From a virus: 64,000 bases of DNA. The stretch lies in the IMG/VR virus record IMGVR_UViG_3300028654_000015, positions 1 to 64,000 of that record; one strand, written 5' to 3'. The first letter of the stretch is position 1, and each line of letters opens with the position of its first letter. Below the pieces are notes generated by a model. The model saw only the letters and a program-made list of their open reading frames with translations, did no database searches and was not told the origin of the DNA. A program made the translations under genes and the position numbers. Below, one piece after another: positions 25,101 to 34,200 of this stretch.

Positions 25101-25962
25101 AACTGTCACTGGTGTTGGTAGTAGATTCTTGGCGGAATTAAATGTTGGTGATACTATTAAAGATCCTATCACAGGAGAAGAAAGAACAGTTGTAGAAGTT
25201 ATAAGCAATACGTCTTTAACAACTGATATCGCATTTAGTTCACTAGCATCTAGTACATTATTGGTAAATCCTCCACCATTAAAAATCAAAACAGCAGATT
25301 CTAATATTGCTATTCATTTGAGTAAATTAAATGTTGGTAAACTTGCAACATTAACTGGTGCAACTGGTGATAGAAACTTTACAGATGTTGTTATATTAGA
25401 TGTATCATATACACCATCTAATACAACACCAGATTCAGATCTACCATCATCTAATCCATCTTTATGTTCTATTACTTTTGATTATCGTCCGACTCATGCA
25501 GCAGGACTAGATACTTCTACCTCTATGGCCCTAACTCAGAAAGATCATTTCATTGATGAAATCTCACCTATAGGTGGAAGTTGTTCTGCAAAATATATAG
25601 CACAACCAATTATACTTGCTAGTCCAGCAAATTCTTTGAAAGTATTATTTGATGCTAATAGAGATGTTACAAATGAAATTGATGTATATTACAAATTAGT
25701 ACCACCAAATAGTAATGCAGCATCTATTACAAATTCAAATTGGACTCTTGCACAGTATAATTTAGATCCTGATGGTTCTGGTAATTTGCAAGATTTTACT
25801 CCTTCTCCAAATGCAAATTATTCTGATTTTAGTTCATATGAAGTGAATGTTTTGAATTTACCTAGTTTCATTGGTGCACAAATAAAAATTGTATTGAGAG
25901 GTGGAAACCCTGCAACTCCTCCAAGAATAAAGAACTTCCAATTAATTACATTGGAGGAATAA
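19159..25962 (+). CDS. Giant DUF4815-type virion structural protein
   Basis: 2267 residues, the largest gene here. It starts MAIDLSQPPYNDDFDETKKFYRILF and PSRAVQVRELNQLQSMIQKQIERMGNHIF, the DUF4815 signature seen in cyanophage and pelagiphage structural proteins. The rest is glycine/serine/threonine-rich beta structure, including NNRRYTMRDIGKLENRISNLEFYTSLSLLE at about residues 1000-1030 (a short coiled coil) and tandem CFVLISDS/FYKRPTD carbohydrate-binding-like stretches. By position it is the peripheral baseplate/fibre-attachment component, filling the place of T4 gp9/gp10. It has no T4 sequence match. Confidence 0.8.
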   Translation: MAIDLSQPPYNDDFDETKKFYRILFRPSRAVQVRELNQLQSMIQKQIERMGNHIFQNGAQVLPGSEQGVKYINNNGWIKIPRTANADNATQLQTYWMGKTIKSTSGASNITATVIGFREPDSIDEARLYITYLSADTIDGQSSTFSDGQNITTVEITPITATLVASGSNGFISSVVVEQGVYFFNGDFVLVDQQTVFLIPDNTEDQASWTNQPTALVGLEISEVIITAQDDSSLFDNATGTPNFSAPGADRLNIDATLIQASLNTIDPNFIELVKVVNGTVQLRVSDTEYSVIADTLARRTFDQSGDYTVLPFQAQVKDFLNENGNGGAHIEKEFYYPTQAAAQQASIDIFEISSPGEGSLHPTVAGAWIPAASYDEFLANCRAKLSIVIDPGKAYVKGYEISKIATNIVDIDRARSLKFKNNQTIFTPLGTFIYTDDMFGTPDLLNYDLIELHSDPVVTNGVSPNAKIGSARILSVQFFNGLNGTASGIYQLFLFDIEMDSTHDFSAVKGIYAGSPTFTCNPVLSTFQLTGSVASGTNQLVGTGTSWRNDQTQRLSLGDWVQVGLGAASKYYKVTQDPDTDNILKVSPNPATDSHTWVDGAVISYLSISLQSNSPDPSLLFKLPDEYVYTVRGSDQDIVNPSDIETVYISKRVIADGNPPNSTSDGGGDLNFTLTDPNEEFQAFSTEDYVVIREDTGDWIELLPYVSGTPGAGQAEVRPVGNTLTIYTGVPGVNFYVVASIIRDGGFAGKEKAKTLIKGSFDNTGTYNGSYVETASSDVTLISLGKADVLRITRVVMSPDYTTSPSNQLTLPSGHVDITGAYTLDSGQRDYYYDIGSAILRQGNTRPQGKIRVEFDYFQHGNTGNYFSVDSYPFQGGGANMNYEEIPVFSSSNGIQYPLASCIDFRPRVNEPGGIQSGFSTYLEPPRDNFRADYHFYQARIDKLYLDKTGVFATNKGTPDQNPQTPTEPATGMTTHILTLSPYTASPAACNISLVNNRRYTMRDIGKLENRISNLEFYTSLSLLEKNTNDLFIPNALGQNKTKQGFLVDNFSTFDVADLTNPDYHAAIDTTNKEMRPMIYQSNVELIEKNSLISNPLSLITARTSSHYQATGEIFTLPYTQVVMAEQVLASKVSNINPYDVFTYSGSIKLDPWSDEWIDTTQLLPVNVQDSGAYDAIAGSFGPTGTMINYSATLNNFVGLDTTSTPVGQTSVLQAGGKIVGQARQNGQNYTKTASGLVVSVPPGYANSGSLVSVGANTITSQQIQTTVTANVQQTSIGLQQSIQDLGFTNPVDLGDKVIDTSVAAFIRSRDVNFTGQALIPNGRVYPFFDNVDVSAYCKPTGGSYGDPLVCDNFGTVSGIFTIPNDINTGVRFKTGTRTFRLTTSSTNQQQPAPASWADAQYVAQGTVQTKQDTTYSTRAYTIDSKIVTQTGNTVALSSSSITGTQTSTQDPIAESFFVYDDGGCFITDIDIFFYKRPTDTNKPRPPVKLQLRSLDDGGNPSINILPFGEVIKQAYEVVTNVIDLTQGTLTIAGNAVNGTVGVDAGPWTSSTSVKDSDGKEISVHNASDRTITENTPLSLSTTPTDDMIPTRFTFDAPIYLEQNTSYCFVLISDSSDYNVWVAQSGPDVTGRDGVDTFRDAGAVNTNIGTNNPITKDPYIAGVYFKSQNSISWTADQTIDIKFAIHKAAFDTSINGEIDFINEVLPTRTLTLDPLQTLSGSSLVRVYHPSHGMVVSTPPTMVVFSGITGGNGITLGNLNSTSGLPIVAAEMDYYVVNAGANASSSGHTGGNAVTATENKRFEEFIFLTTPLVLPNTNVGWNTQLTESAGVNDDFNTPYVVEQRVNTVPNTKIILSKPAQVSSSINEQRPTDIPTGPSQVTSVGLGDNRSLQLRAVLSSSNVNLSPVIDTSRFSMVLTDNRLDNPGGLSSDSHNINSTFDIFACLPSTDAPSVIASYLASKIFFSTSTGILTGTAFSNSSTTVTGVGSRFLAELNVGDTIKDPITGEERTVVEVISNTSLTTDIAFSSLASSTLLVNPPPLKIKTADSNIAIHLSKLNVGKLATLTGATGDRNFTDVVILDVSYTPSNTTPDSDLPSSNPSLCSITFDYRPTHAAGLDTSTSMALTQKDHFIDEISPIGGSCSAKYIAQPIILASPANSLKVLFDANRDVTNEIDVYYKLVPPNSNAASITNSNWTLAQYNLDPDGSGNLQDFTPSPNANYSDFSSYEVNVLNLPSFIGAQIKIVLRGGNPATPPRIKNFQLITLEE

Positions 25963-26207
25963 TGAAAAAATTTATTCCTGTAGAAAATCATACTGGATTG
26001 TTTAGAGATTCTAAAAGCAAAGCCATCATCAATTTCAATGAAGAGAAAAAGGCAATAAAAGATAAAGTTAAAACTTTAACTAGACTAAAACTAGAAGCAG
26101 AAAAGGTCAAAAATGACCGAATAAATACAATAGACGAACGAGTATCCAATTTAGAAGATAAGATAGATAAAATTTTAGAAATATTAACAAAAAATGTCAC
26201 TGATTAA
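25962..26207 (+). CDS. Small coiled-coil virion-associated protein
   Basis: 81 residues. N-terminal VENHTGLFRDSKSKAIINF then a long basic/acidic heptad helix (KLEAEKVKNDRINTIDERVSNLEDKIDKILEIL). The ATG overlaps the stop of the giant gene (GGAGGAATAATG, strong Shine-Dalgarno). Small coiled-coil proteins of this kind follow DUF4815 genes in aquatic T4-like phages; likely a fibre trimerisation or attachment accessory. Confidence 0.75.
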   Translation: MKKFIPVENHTGLFRDSKSKAIINFNEEKKAIKDKVKTLTRLKLEAEKVKNDRINTIDERVSNLEDKIDKILEILTKNVTD

Positions 26208-26394
26208 CGTACCAGACACATATAGTTTTGATTTATGGAGATTGGCAGAGAATCTAATTGCTCAATATGAAGGCGATTTGACTTTACTTAATACTGTTAT
26301 TAAAACAGATCTAGTATCTGCAATTAATGAAGTAAATGGTAATGTATCGAATCTAGGAAAAAGTGTTCTCGTATTAGCAATAGCAATGGCTTAA
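26194..26394 (+). CDS. Small fibre-region protein
   Basis: 66 residues, overlapping the coiled-coil gene by 14 bases. Contains TDLVSAINEVNGNVSNLGKS, a short stretch common in phage fibre proteins, and a hydrophobic C-terminus (VLVLAIAMA). Probably a structural accessory of the fibre/baseplate; function unproven. Confidence 0.65.
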   Translation: MSLINVPDTYSFDLWRLAENLIAQYEGDLTLLNTVIKTDLVSAINEVNGNVSNLGKSVLVLAIAMA

Positions 26395-26407
26395 AGGATA
26401 GAAAGAT

Positions 26408-26746
26408 ATGGCAAATGTTTTTAAAAATGCAATAGTACCAAACGTAGGAAATACTTGGACAGCAGCATATACTGCTCCCGCAGGCAAAGCATCATACATG
26501 ATACAATTAGATATTGCATGTACTGGTAATACTGGTGTTCAGGTTTCTGTTCGTGTATTTGATTTTTCTACTTCACAATATGCATATATTGTAAGATATG
26601 CACCAGTACCAGAAGGAAGTTCAATTCAAATAATTGATGGACAAAAGATTGTATTAGAAGCACAAGATTCTGTTGAAATTATGTGTGAAAGTGCTGGACA
26701 ATTTGTTGATGCAGTTGGAAGTTTAATTGAAGATATAAATTCATAA
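26408..26746 (+). CDS. Small beta-sandwich virion protein
   Basis: 112 residues of predicted beta structure (NTWTAAYTAPAGKASYMIQLDIACTG...VSVRVFD...VEIMCES), a jelly-roll or Ig-like pattern. It sits between the fibre-region mini-genes and the collar protein with a 13-base gap after a purine-rich RBS (AAAGGATAGAAAG). Probably a decoration or fibre-adaptor protein. Confidence 0.65.
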   Translation: MANVFKNAIVPNVGNTWTAAYTAPAGKASYMIQLDIACTGNTGVQVSVRVFDFSTSQYAYIVRYAPVPEGSSIQIIDGQKIVLEAQDSVEIMCESAGQFVDAVGSLIEDINS

Positions 26747-26757
26747 AGAGATAATTC

Positions 26758-29277
26758 ATGGCGTACCTTGGCAACGCAGTTACACAACTTATTTACGCCG
26801 CGAATCATCGTGACGATATAACACCAGATGGTGTATCGTCTTCTTTTTCTCTTTCTCAACAAGTACCTGGTGGTTATGAAGAAAATGTAACAGTTTTTAG
26901 ACGTAGATATTTAAAAGATATTTTAGTTGAAAATTCAAATCAACTTTCTATTAATGGATCTCTTTCTCAATTAAGTTGTTCTAATGCATCAATAGCAGCA
27001 GCCCTATCAATTGTACAACCTCCTATAACTGGTGTGCAACCAGCAGACAATATCATATTATCTGGATGTACAAATTCTGGTAATAATTCTGTATTTCCTA
27101 TTCTTGCGAATGGTGTTGTATATAATGGTTCTACTATAACTATATCATTAGATGGTGCCTTAATTACTGAGAGTGGTGGGTCAATAACAGTAACGAGAGG
27201 ATATCTAGGCTTTTGGGAAGTTTTAAATCCAGGTATTGAATATACAATTGGTGGTGCAATAAACACTGCAAATTATAATAAAATAATTACATTATCAGAA
27301 GTACCACAAATAGATGATGAGTTATATGTAATTCATCGTGCAGATGCTACATATAATTTCGTACCAACTGCAAAAAGTGTTGGGCCTGATCAACTACAAG
27401 ACAATTTACGAAATTTTAATTGTGATCGTTTTACTGGAAATGGTTCTACTGTTACATATACTTTGTCTGAAGATGCAGTTTCTTCTAAAGCATTAATGGT
27501 GACTGTAAATGGAGTCCAGAGTGACGGTGATGATACGGATGCATCATTCGTTGGAGATTGGCAATTAAATAATGACAATATTTCTATTACATTTCATTCT
27601 GCTCCAGCAAATCTTGCAAAAATTCGTGTATTAAATCTTGGCTTTTCTACAATTAGTAGACGTGCAACACTATCACCAGGTCAAGTTGGTTCTATTGCCC
27701 CGCATTCTATTACTTCACTACAACTTGCAAGCAATTGCGTTCTTGCTGCAAATTTAAATCCTAGTTCTGTAACTAATAATGCACTAGGACCAAATTCTGT
27801 TTCTGGTTCCAAAATTCTTCTTAATAATAACGAAGGATTGAATTGGTTACAATTAGACAATAGTACAGTACAACCAGTATTACAATTAACAAATTCAAAT
27901 AATACATATTTGTATAGTCCTGGTTATATTAGACTATACGGAATAGGTAGCATCAATCTTGCGTTGGGTGGTGGTGATGTTTTAGTTCTTCAATCGAATC
28001 AATTGAGTCCTTCAGTTCCCAATGTAATAGATTTGGGTGCTACTTCTCATGAATTTAAAGATCTACATCTAACAGGACAAGTAAATGCAAATACACTCAA
28101 TACTATAAGTGATGCATCAGTTGGAGGAAATTTAAGTGTAACTGGTACAATCAATAGTGTTAATATTTCAAATTTAAATACACAAGTGCAGCAACTCTTA
28201 CCAGCAGGATCCATTGTTATGACTGGTGCTTCTTCTGCTCCTACTGGTTGGTTATTGTGTGATGCTGGTGTATATGCTCAAGCAACATATCCTGCATTAT
28301 ATACTGCAATAGGTTCAACCTATAATATAGGCGGGGAAGGTGCTGGTAATTTTAGGGTGCCTGATTTTAGACAAAGATTTGCATTAGGTAAAGCAAGTTC
28401 TGGTACTGGTAGCACACTTGGTCAAGTAGGTGGCGCAATAGATCATACACATACATCTGCCGCACATACACATGATTTATCAAATCATTTTCATAATTTA
28501 CCTGCTCACTATCATGGTATGGGTTCTGGCGCAGATTTAAATATTATAAGTTCTGGTACGCATAATACAAATATAGATATTTCACACGGTCATACTGCTG
28601 GTAGTGGTACCAATACTACTAGTACATCGAGTACTGGTTTGCATGGTGGTATAAGTGGAAATGTAAAAACAGACTTTGTAACAACTACTATGACAGATCC
28701 TAGTCATGCTCATACCGTAGGCGATACAGGACATGCTCACGGAGTGAACGATAGTGGACATGCACACGGAATATTAGGAAGAGATAGTGGATCAACTGCT
28801 TCAACTGCTAGATTTAATCATTCAGTTTCTAGTTCTTCTGCTAGTGATAATACAATTCTATCGAATGGTTCTACTACTGGGATTAGTATACAATCTAGTA
28901 CTACTGGAGTGACAGTACAAAGTCATACTACCGGAATTACACTATCAAGTAGCGATCAATTGAATTTAGATCCTGCCCAAGGGCCTGCCGCCTCTGTACA
29001 ACATAGACATACAATTAATATGACAGATCCTGGACATTTTCATCCAGTATTCGTTGATGCTTTAGGTTCTACTATAAAAACTGATACAAGTGGAGTGCAT
29101 TTACATTCTTCTGGTAGTTTCTCTGGTAGTATTGGCAATGTAAGTTCTGGTAATGACGGAAATTCTACAATATTATCTGGCACCCCATCAACTAATTCAA
29201 CAGGTAGTGGAGGTGCAGCCGCAACCACTTCAAATAATCCTCCATTTTTGGTTGTCAATTATATAATAAAGACATAA
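26758..29277 (+). CDS. Short tail fibre-like protein with phage tail-collar domain
   Basis: 839 residues. The N-terminal part holds two copies of the 'PDG-x-[ST]-x-x-F-x-L' beta module. A Phage_Collar domain starts near residue 475 (LPAGSIVMTGASSAPTGWLLCDAG ... FRVPDFRQRFALG) and is followed by a His-rich region with many HxH motifs (THTSAAHTH, NHFHNLPAHYH, GHAHG repeats), like the metal-binding needle of T4 gp12. This should be the receptor-binding short fibre, with trimer chains clamping metal ions through the His rows. Length and His count exceed those of gp12 (527 residues). Confidence 0.85.
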   Translation: MAYLGNAVTQLIYAANHRDDITPDGVSSSFSLSQQVPGGYEENVTVFRRRYLKDILVENSNQLSINGSLSQLSCSNASIAAALSIVQPPITGVQPADNIILSGCTNSGNNSVFPILANGVVYNGSTITISLDGALITESGGSITVTRGYLGFWEVLNPGIEYTIGGAINTANYNKIITLSEVPQIDDELYVIHRADATYNFVPTAKSVGPDQLQDNLRNFNCDRFTGNGSTVTYTLSEDAVSSKALMVTVNGVQSDGDDTDASFVGDWQLNNDNISITFHSAPANLAKIRVLNLGFSTISRRATLSPGQVGSIAPHSITSLQLASNCVLAANLNPSSVTNNALGPNSVSGSKILLNNNEGLNWLQLDNSTVQPVLQLTNSNNTYLYSPGYIRLYGIGSINLALGGGDVLVLQSNQLSPSVPNVIDLGATSHEFKDLHLTGQVNANTLNTISDASVGGNLSVTGTINSVNISNLNTQVQQLLPAGSIVMTGASSAPTGWLLCDAGVYAQATYPALYTAIGSTYNIGGEGAGNFRVPDFRQRFALGKASSGTGSTLGQVGGAIDHTHTSAAHTHDLSNHFHNLPAHYHGMGSGADLNIISSGTHNTNIDISHGHTAGSGTNTTSTSSTGLHGGISGNVKTDFVTTTMTDPSHAHTVGDTGHAHGVNDSGHAHGILGRDSGSTASTARFNHSVSSSSASDNTILSNGSTTGISIQSSTTGVTVQSHTTGITLSSSDQLNLDPAQGPAASVQHRHTINMTDPGHFHPVFVDALGSTIKTDTSGVHLHSSGSFSGSIGNVSSGNDGNSTILSGTPSTNSTGSGGAAATTSNNPPFLVVNYIIKT

Positions 29278-29290
29278 GTAGGTTTTTGTC

Positions 29291-29797
29291 ATGGGCAGAT
29301 ATATTGGGACATCACCTACATACGGAGCATTCGAAAAACAATTATTAATTCCTGATGGAGTTACAAATACTTTTCTATTGACATATCAAGTAGGAAGTGA
29401 AGGTTCACTTCTTGTTGTATATGGTGGTGTTGTACAAGAACCACAAGATTCATATTCTCTTGCTGGTGGTGGTACACACATTGAATTCTCATTTATACCA
29501 GATGTAGGGCAAGATCTATTCATTGTATATCTTGGTAAAGAACTACAAGTAGCACCTTCTGTTGGTGGAGGGGTAAATTTTGTAGATGAAGAACTTCCAA
29601 CAGGCGCAATTAATGGAATTAATATGGTATATACTACTGCCAACAATTTCATTACTACATCAGTAAAGATTTACTATAATGGATTAAGAATAAGTGCTCT
29701 TTTAAGTGATTTTACTATTACAGGTTCTAATCAGTTTACATTAAGTTTTGCTCCTCAAGTTGGAGATATCTTAGTAGTAGATTATAGAATCTCATAA
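29291..29797 (+). CDS. Fibre-associated protein of two tandem beta modules
   Basis: 168 residues built from two copies of a module of about 75 residues: first LIPDGVTNTFLLTYQVG...DLFIVYLGKEL, second LPTGAINGINMVYTTANNF...DILVVDYRIS. The same module ends the fibre at 29890-31212. The protein likely caps or joins fibres. Confidence 0.7.
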   Translation: MGRYIGTSPTYGAFEKQLLIPDGVTNTFLLTYQVGSEGSLLVVYGGVVQEPQDSYSLAGGGTHIEFSFIPDVGQDLFIVYLGKELQVAPSVGGGVNFVDEELPTGAINGINMVYTTANNFITTSVKIYYNGLRISALLSDFTITGSNQFTLSFAPQVGDILVVDYRIS

Positions 29798-29817
29798 TTG
29801 ATTGGAAATAGTCTTAT

Positions 29818-29825
29818 AATAAATA
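29818..29825 (+). promoter_or_regulatory. Late promoter candidate before fibre gene
   Basis: AATAAATA, one mismatch from TATAAATA, 64 bases upstream of ATG 29890 in a 92-base gap. Confidence 0.35.
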
Positions 29826-29889
29826 CTCGTGAATAATAAAAAAATGATTAAAGTTGAAAAATGATAACTTTAAATAAGGGTTACTTTAC

Positions 29890-31212
29890 ATGTCAATAAT
29901 TCAAATTCGTGGTTCTCAGATTAAATCTGGTACCATTACTGATACACAAATATCTGCATCCGCTGCAATTGCCACAAGCAAATTAGCAGATGGTGCGATT
30001 TTCATCAAATCTGATGGATCTGTTGCATTTACAGCCGATCAGTCGATGGGTGGTAACAAACTAACAAATCTTGCTGCACCTATAAGTGCAAATGATGCTG
30101 CACGTCTTACAGACGTTCAAGCAGCCATTAATGGTCTTGATGTCAAACAATCAGTGAGAGTAAAAAGTACAGGTTCTAATATTGTATTAGCATCTGCTCT
30201 TATAAATGGTGCAACATTAGATGGTGTTACTCTTGCTACTGGTGATCGTGTTCTTTTAACAGATCAAACAACTGCAAGTGAAAATGGTATCTATATCGTT
30301 GCTGCTTCTGGTGCTGCATCTCGTTCTACTGATGCAAACGTAAGTTCAGAAGTTACTGCAAACATGTTTACATGGGTAGAAGAAGGTTCTGTATATTCTG
30401 ATACTGGTTGGGTTCTTATTACAAATAACCCTATCACATTAGGAACTACTGCTCTTTCATTCACACAGTTTTCTGGTTCAAGTGCGGTAACTGGTGCTGC
30501 TAACGTCGGAGCATCTGGTGTTGGTGTATATGATGGAATGGCTGGATCTACTTTAGATTTCAGAAAAATTCATTCGGCAAGTGGAAAAGTAACAGTAACA
30601 CTAAACAGTCAAATGATTGATCTTGATATTGGTGCTGGAACAATTGTCAATGTTGATATTTCTTCATCTGCTGCAATTGCTAGAAGCAAACTTGCTTCTG
30701 GTACTGCAAATTATGTTGTTATCAATGACGGTTCTGGTGTAATGTCAGAAGAACAACATCTTGCAATTAGTCGTGGTGGTACAAATAGCGGAACTGCTCT
30801 TAACAATAACAGAGTGATGATATCATCTTCTGGTGCTATTGTTGAACAGTCTGCAATTACAGCAAATCGTGCATTAGCATCCGATAGTAACGGATTACCT
30901 GTTGCATCAACTACTACTGATACTGAACTTGGATACGTACATGGTGTAACCAGTGCAATTCAAACACAACTTAATACCAAACTTGCCGCGAGCAATTTTG
31001 TAGTAAGAGAAGTACCAAGTGGTTCAATAAATGGTTCTAATACATCATTTACACTTGCTAATACTCCAACTTCTGGTACCGAAATGGTATTCTTGAATGG
31101 TCTACTTCAAGAATCTGGTGCTGGTAATGATTATACAATTTCAGGTGGAACAATAACATATTTGGCTGCACCTTCAACTGGTGACAGTTTGCTAGTGTCA
31201 TACATGAAATAA
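29890..31212 (+). CDS. Tail fibre protein
   Basis: 440 residues. The N-terminus SIIQIRGSQIKSGTITDTQIS is a fibre repeat start also used by the following 1294-residue fibre. Then a domain common to many phage fibres (GDRVLLTDQTTASENGIYIV...WVLITNNPITLGTTALSFTQF), a short HYP-type linker, and the C-terminal beta module (REVPSGSINGSNTSFTLANTP). The RBS is AAGGG. A strong terminator follows. Likely trimeric, host-recognition or connecting fibre. Confidence 0.8.
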   Translation: MSIIQIRGSQIKSGTITDTQISASAAIATSKLADGAIFIKSDGSVAFTADQSMGGNKLTNLAAPISANDAARLTDVQAAINGLDVKQSVRVKSTGSNIVLASALINGATLDGVTLATGDRVLLTDQTTASENGIYIVAASGAASRSTDANVSSEVTANMFTWVEEGSVYSDTGWVLITNNPITLGTTALSFTQFSGSSAVTGAANVGASGVGVYDGMAGSTLDFRKIHSASGKVTVTLNSQMIDLDIGAGTIVNVDISSSAAIARSKLASGTANYVVINDGSGVMSEEQHLAISRGGTNSGTALNNNRVMISSSGAIVEQSAITANRALASDSNGLPVASTTTDTELGYVHGVTSAIQTQLNTKLAASNFVVREVPSGSINGSNTSFTLANTPTSGTEMVFLNGLLQESGAGNDYTISGGTITYLAAPSTGDSLLVSYMK

Positions 31213-31223
31213 ATAATTTCATA

Positions 31224-31251
31224 ACAGAGAGTGGAGAAATCCACTCTCTGT
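31224..31251 (+). terminator. Rho-independent terminator after fibre gene
   Basis: Perfect 12-bp stem ACAGAGAGTGGA / TCCACTCTCTGT with a GAAA tetraloop, followed by TTATAT. It ends the baseplate/fibre transcript; the next fibre gene then needs its own promoter or partial readthrough. Confidence 0.85.
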
Positions 31252-31289
31252 TTATATCATGAACATAGTGTCTTTGACTTGGAATATAA

Positions 31290-34200
31290 ATGACGCAAAC
31301 TACAGTTACCGGCAAACAAATCAAAGACGATACCGTATATCGTGAAGATCTTAATACAGATCTTACCGGACATGCTCTCATAACAAAAGTAATTGCTGGA
31401 ACTGGAATCTCAATAACATATACTGGCGTCGATGCTGGTACTGGTGATGTTACTATAAATGCAACAGGAACTTCTGGTGTTACTACTATTGGGACCATAG
31501 ATTCCCAAACCAAAAGTGCTAACGGATTAGTTATATCTGGTGTTAATCTTTATGCACAATCAGCAGATGCTTCAAATCCTGGATTAATTACTATTTCTGC
31601 TCAAACTATTGCTGGAAATAAAACATTTACTGGTAATATAATTCTAACTAATAACGTAGCATTACAGATTAAAGATTCTGGTGGCACTGCTCAAACAATA
31701 TTAAATTATGATGGATCTAATGTTGTATCATTAAATAATGCAACATCTAGTGCAAAAATTCAGATTAAAGTTTCTAGTGGAGGAAGCACTGAATTTCTAT
31801 TAGCAGGTAATAGACAATGGTATATTGATTCTAGTGGTCAATTACAAATTGATGCTTCGAATCCTGGTGGTAATTTAGTATTGAATACTGCTACTAGAGG
31901 TATTGTTATTGGTAATAGTACTGCTTCATCTTTTGGTACAAATACAGCAACAACTATTTTCAGAGATCCTTCAAGTGGTACTCATATTGGACTTGGTAAC
32001 TTTGGTGTTCATGCACAACCAGCATCTTTGAAAGTTATTAAAGATAGAAGTTCTTCTTGGGCAGGTGGTACTGCATCACTTGCAAATGATGAAATATTTA
32101 GAATTGATACACGTGGATGTGATAATAATGCAACCTATAGAGAAGCAGCAAGAATTGCATTTTTTGCAGATGCTAATGCTTTAACTTCATCAGTTCCAGG
32201 AAGAATTGAATTGTATACTACATCATCTAGTGGAGGAAATCCAGTTAGAAGATGGTATGTTGATTCATCTGGTATATTGCAACAAGATAGTTCAAATGGT
32301 GGAGATATTGCTTTTAATAAATCTGGTGGCGCATTAATAAATTTTACGACTACTGCATTATCGGGAACAGGTACAACACAATCTGGTGCAACTGCCCTAG
32401 CATATGGATTCGATGAAATTACTACAATAACTGGTGGTAGTGCTGAAGCATTTGTATTACCAACTGCGGTTGCTGGTAAAGAAGTAAGAGTCTGGAATAG
32501 ACATGCTACTGCTACTGCAAAAATATTTCCTGCATCGGGTGCTGCAATTGATGGTTTAGGATCAAATGCAGTATATTCTTTGGGACCAAATAATTGTGTA
32601 TCTTTCAATGCAAAATCTTCTACACAATGGTATACATTCGGACTTGAAGCATCTGTTGGTGGTATGGTATCTGGTATAGGTACTATTGATACTCAAACAA
32701 AAAGTTCTGATGGTTTAGTAATCTCTGGTGTAAATTTATACGCACAAACTGCTGATGCAACACATCCAGGGATGGTTAGTACTGTAGCACAAACATTTAC
32801 TGGAGGAAAAACAGTAGTAGGAGTTGCTACTGGTACTCAAGATCTTTTTATTGGTAAATCTTTCGCAGACAATGCTGGTGATGCACCTTGTCATACTTTG
32901 ACAACTGGAGGAGGAACAGTATTAGCAAGATTTGGGGGACAAAATTCAAACACCCCAACTGCATTCGTTACTTCTGCTGTAGGTTTAGGACTTATCGCTG
33001 GTAATGCTGCGGTTCCTTCGACTAGTAGTTCTTCGCAAATATATATTACAAGTAGTAATATAGCATTTCAAACAAATGTTTCTGCTAATGGTACCTTTAC
33101 ATTTGCGAATGCAGTCAATCTACAATGGAAAACATCCGGAGGAACTGCAACTAATATACTAAGTCTAGATGGTTCGAATAATGTATTTTTGAATGCACCA
33201 ACTGGACAAGAAATAGATTTCAAAATTGCTACAAACAGAGTTTGGTATATTGATTCATCTGGTAATAAAATACAAGATGGAACCAATGGTGGCGCATTAA
33301 TATTCAATAAGTCTAGCGGAATCATTCGACAGGGTACTGCTTCTAGTGCAGATAACAATTATATCTCTTTGAATGGTGGTGGTGCTGATAGTGATAATAC
33401 TAGAGGGGCATTCGTATTAGCATACGGTAATAATAACGGAAATACTGGATCATTATTACTACAAACTGGAAATGCAAGTGGAGCAGCACTTAGATTATAT
33501 GCAAATGCATCAGCCGGCCAAATATTCTTCTATACTGGTGGAGGAACATTAAGATGGCGCATAAATGATGCAGGCCAAATATTTCAAGATAGTTCTAATG
33601 GTGGTGATGTTGTATTTAATATTTCCAATGGAATTATTAGACAAGGCACATCATCTAGTTCAGATACAAATACAATTTATATCTACCCTTCAGGCCAAGG
33701 TGGAGGAGGTAATACTTCAAGAGCACCTTATATCTATCTAGCAGGAAATCAAGGAACAGATACAGGACAATTACAATTATGGGCAGGAAATGTTTCTGGT
33801 AGCAAAGCCATATTAGGAACTGTTGGTAGTCAAAATGTAGAATTATGGACGAACAATGCACGTAGATGGTTTGTTGATAGTTCTGGAAATTTTGTTATAA
33901 ATTCTAATTCTGGTGCCAATATTGGTACTGCTTCACTTCATGTAAATGATATATTTGCTTATAACATTGGAGTTGGAGCAAGTGATTCTACTTCTCTAGG
34001 TTTTTATACTAATGGAGTAACTAGATGGAATATTAACTCTAGTGGAAATCTACTACCATCATCAAATAGTTCTTATAATATTGGTAGTGCAACATTGCAT
34101 GTAAATGATATATTTGCTTATAACATTGGAGTTGGAGCAAGTGATTCTACTTCTCTAGGTTTTTATACTAATGGTTTAAATAGATGGAGCGTAGATACAT

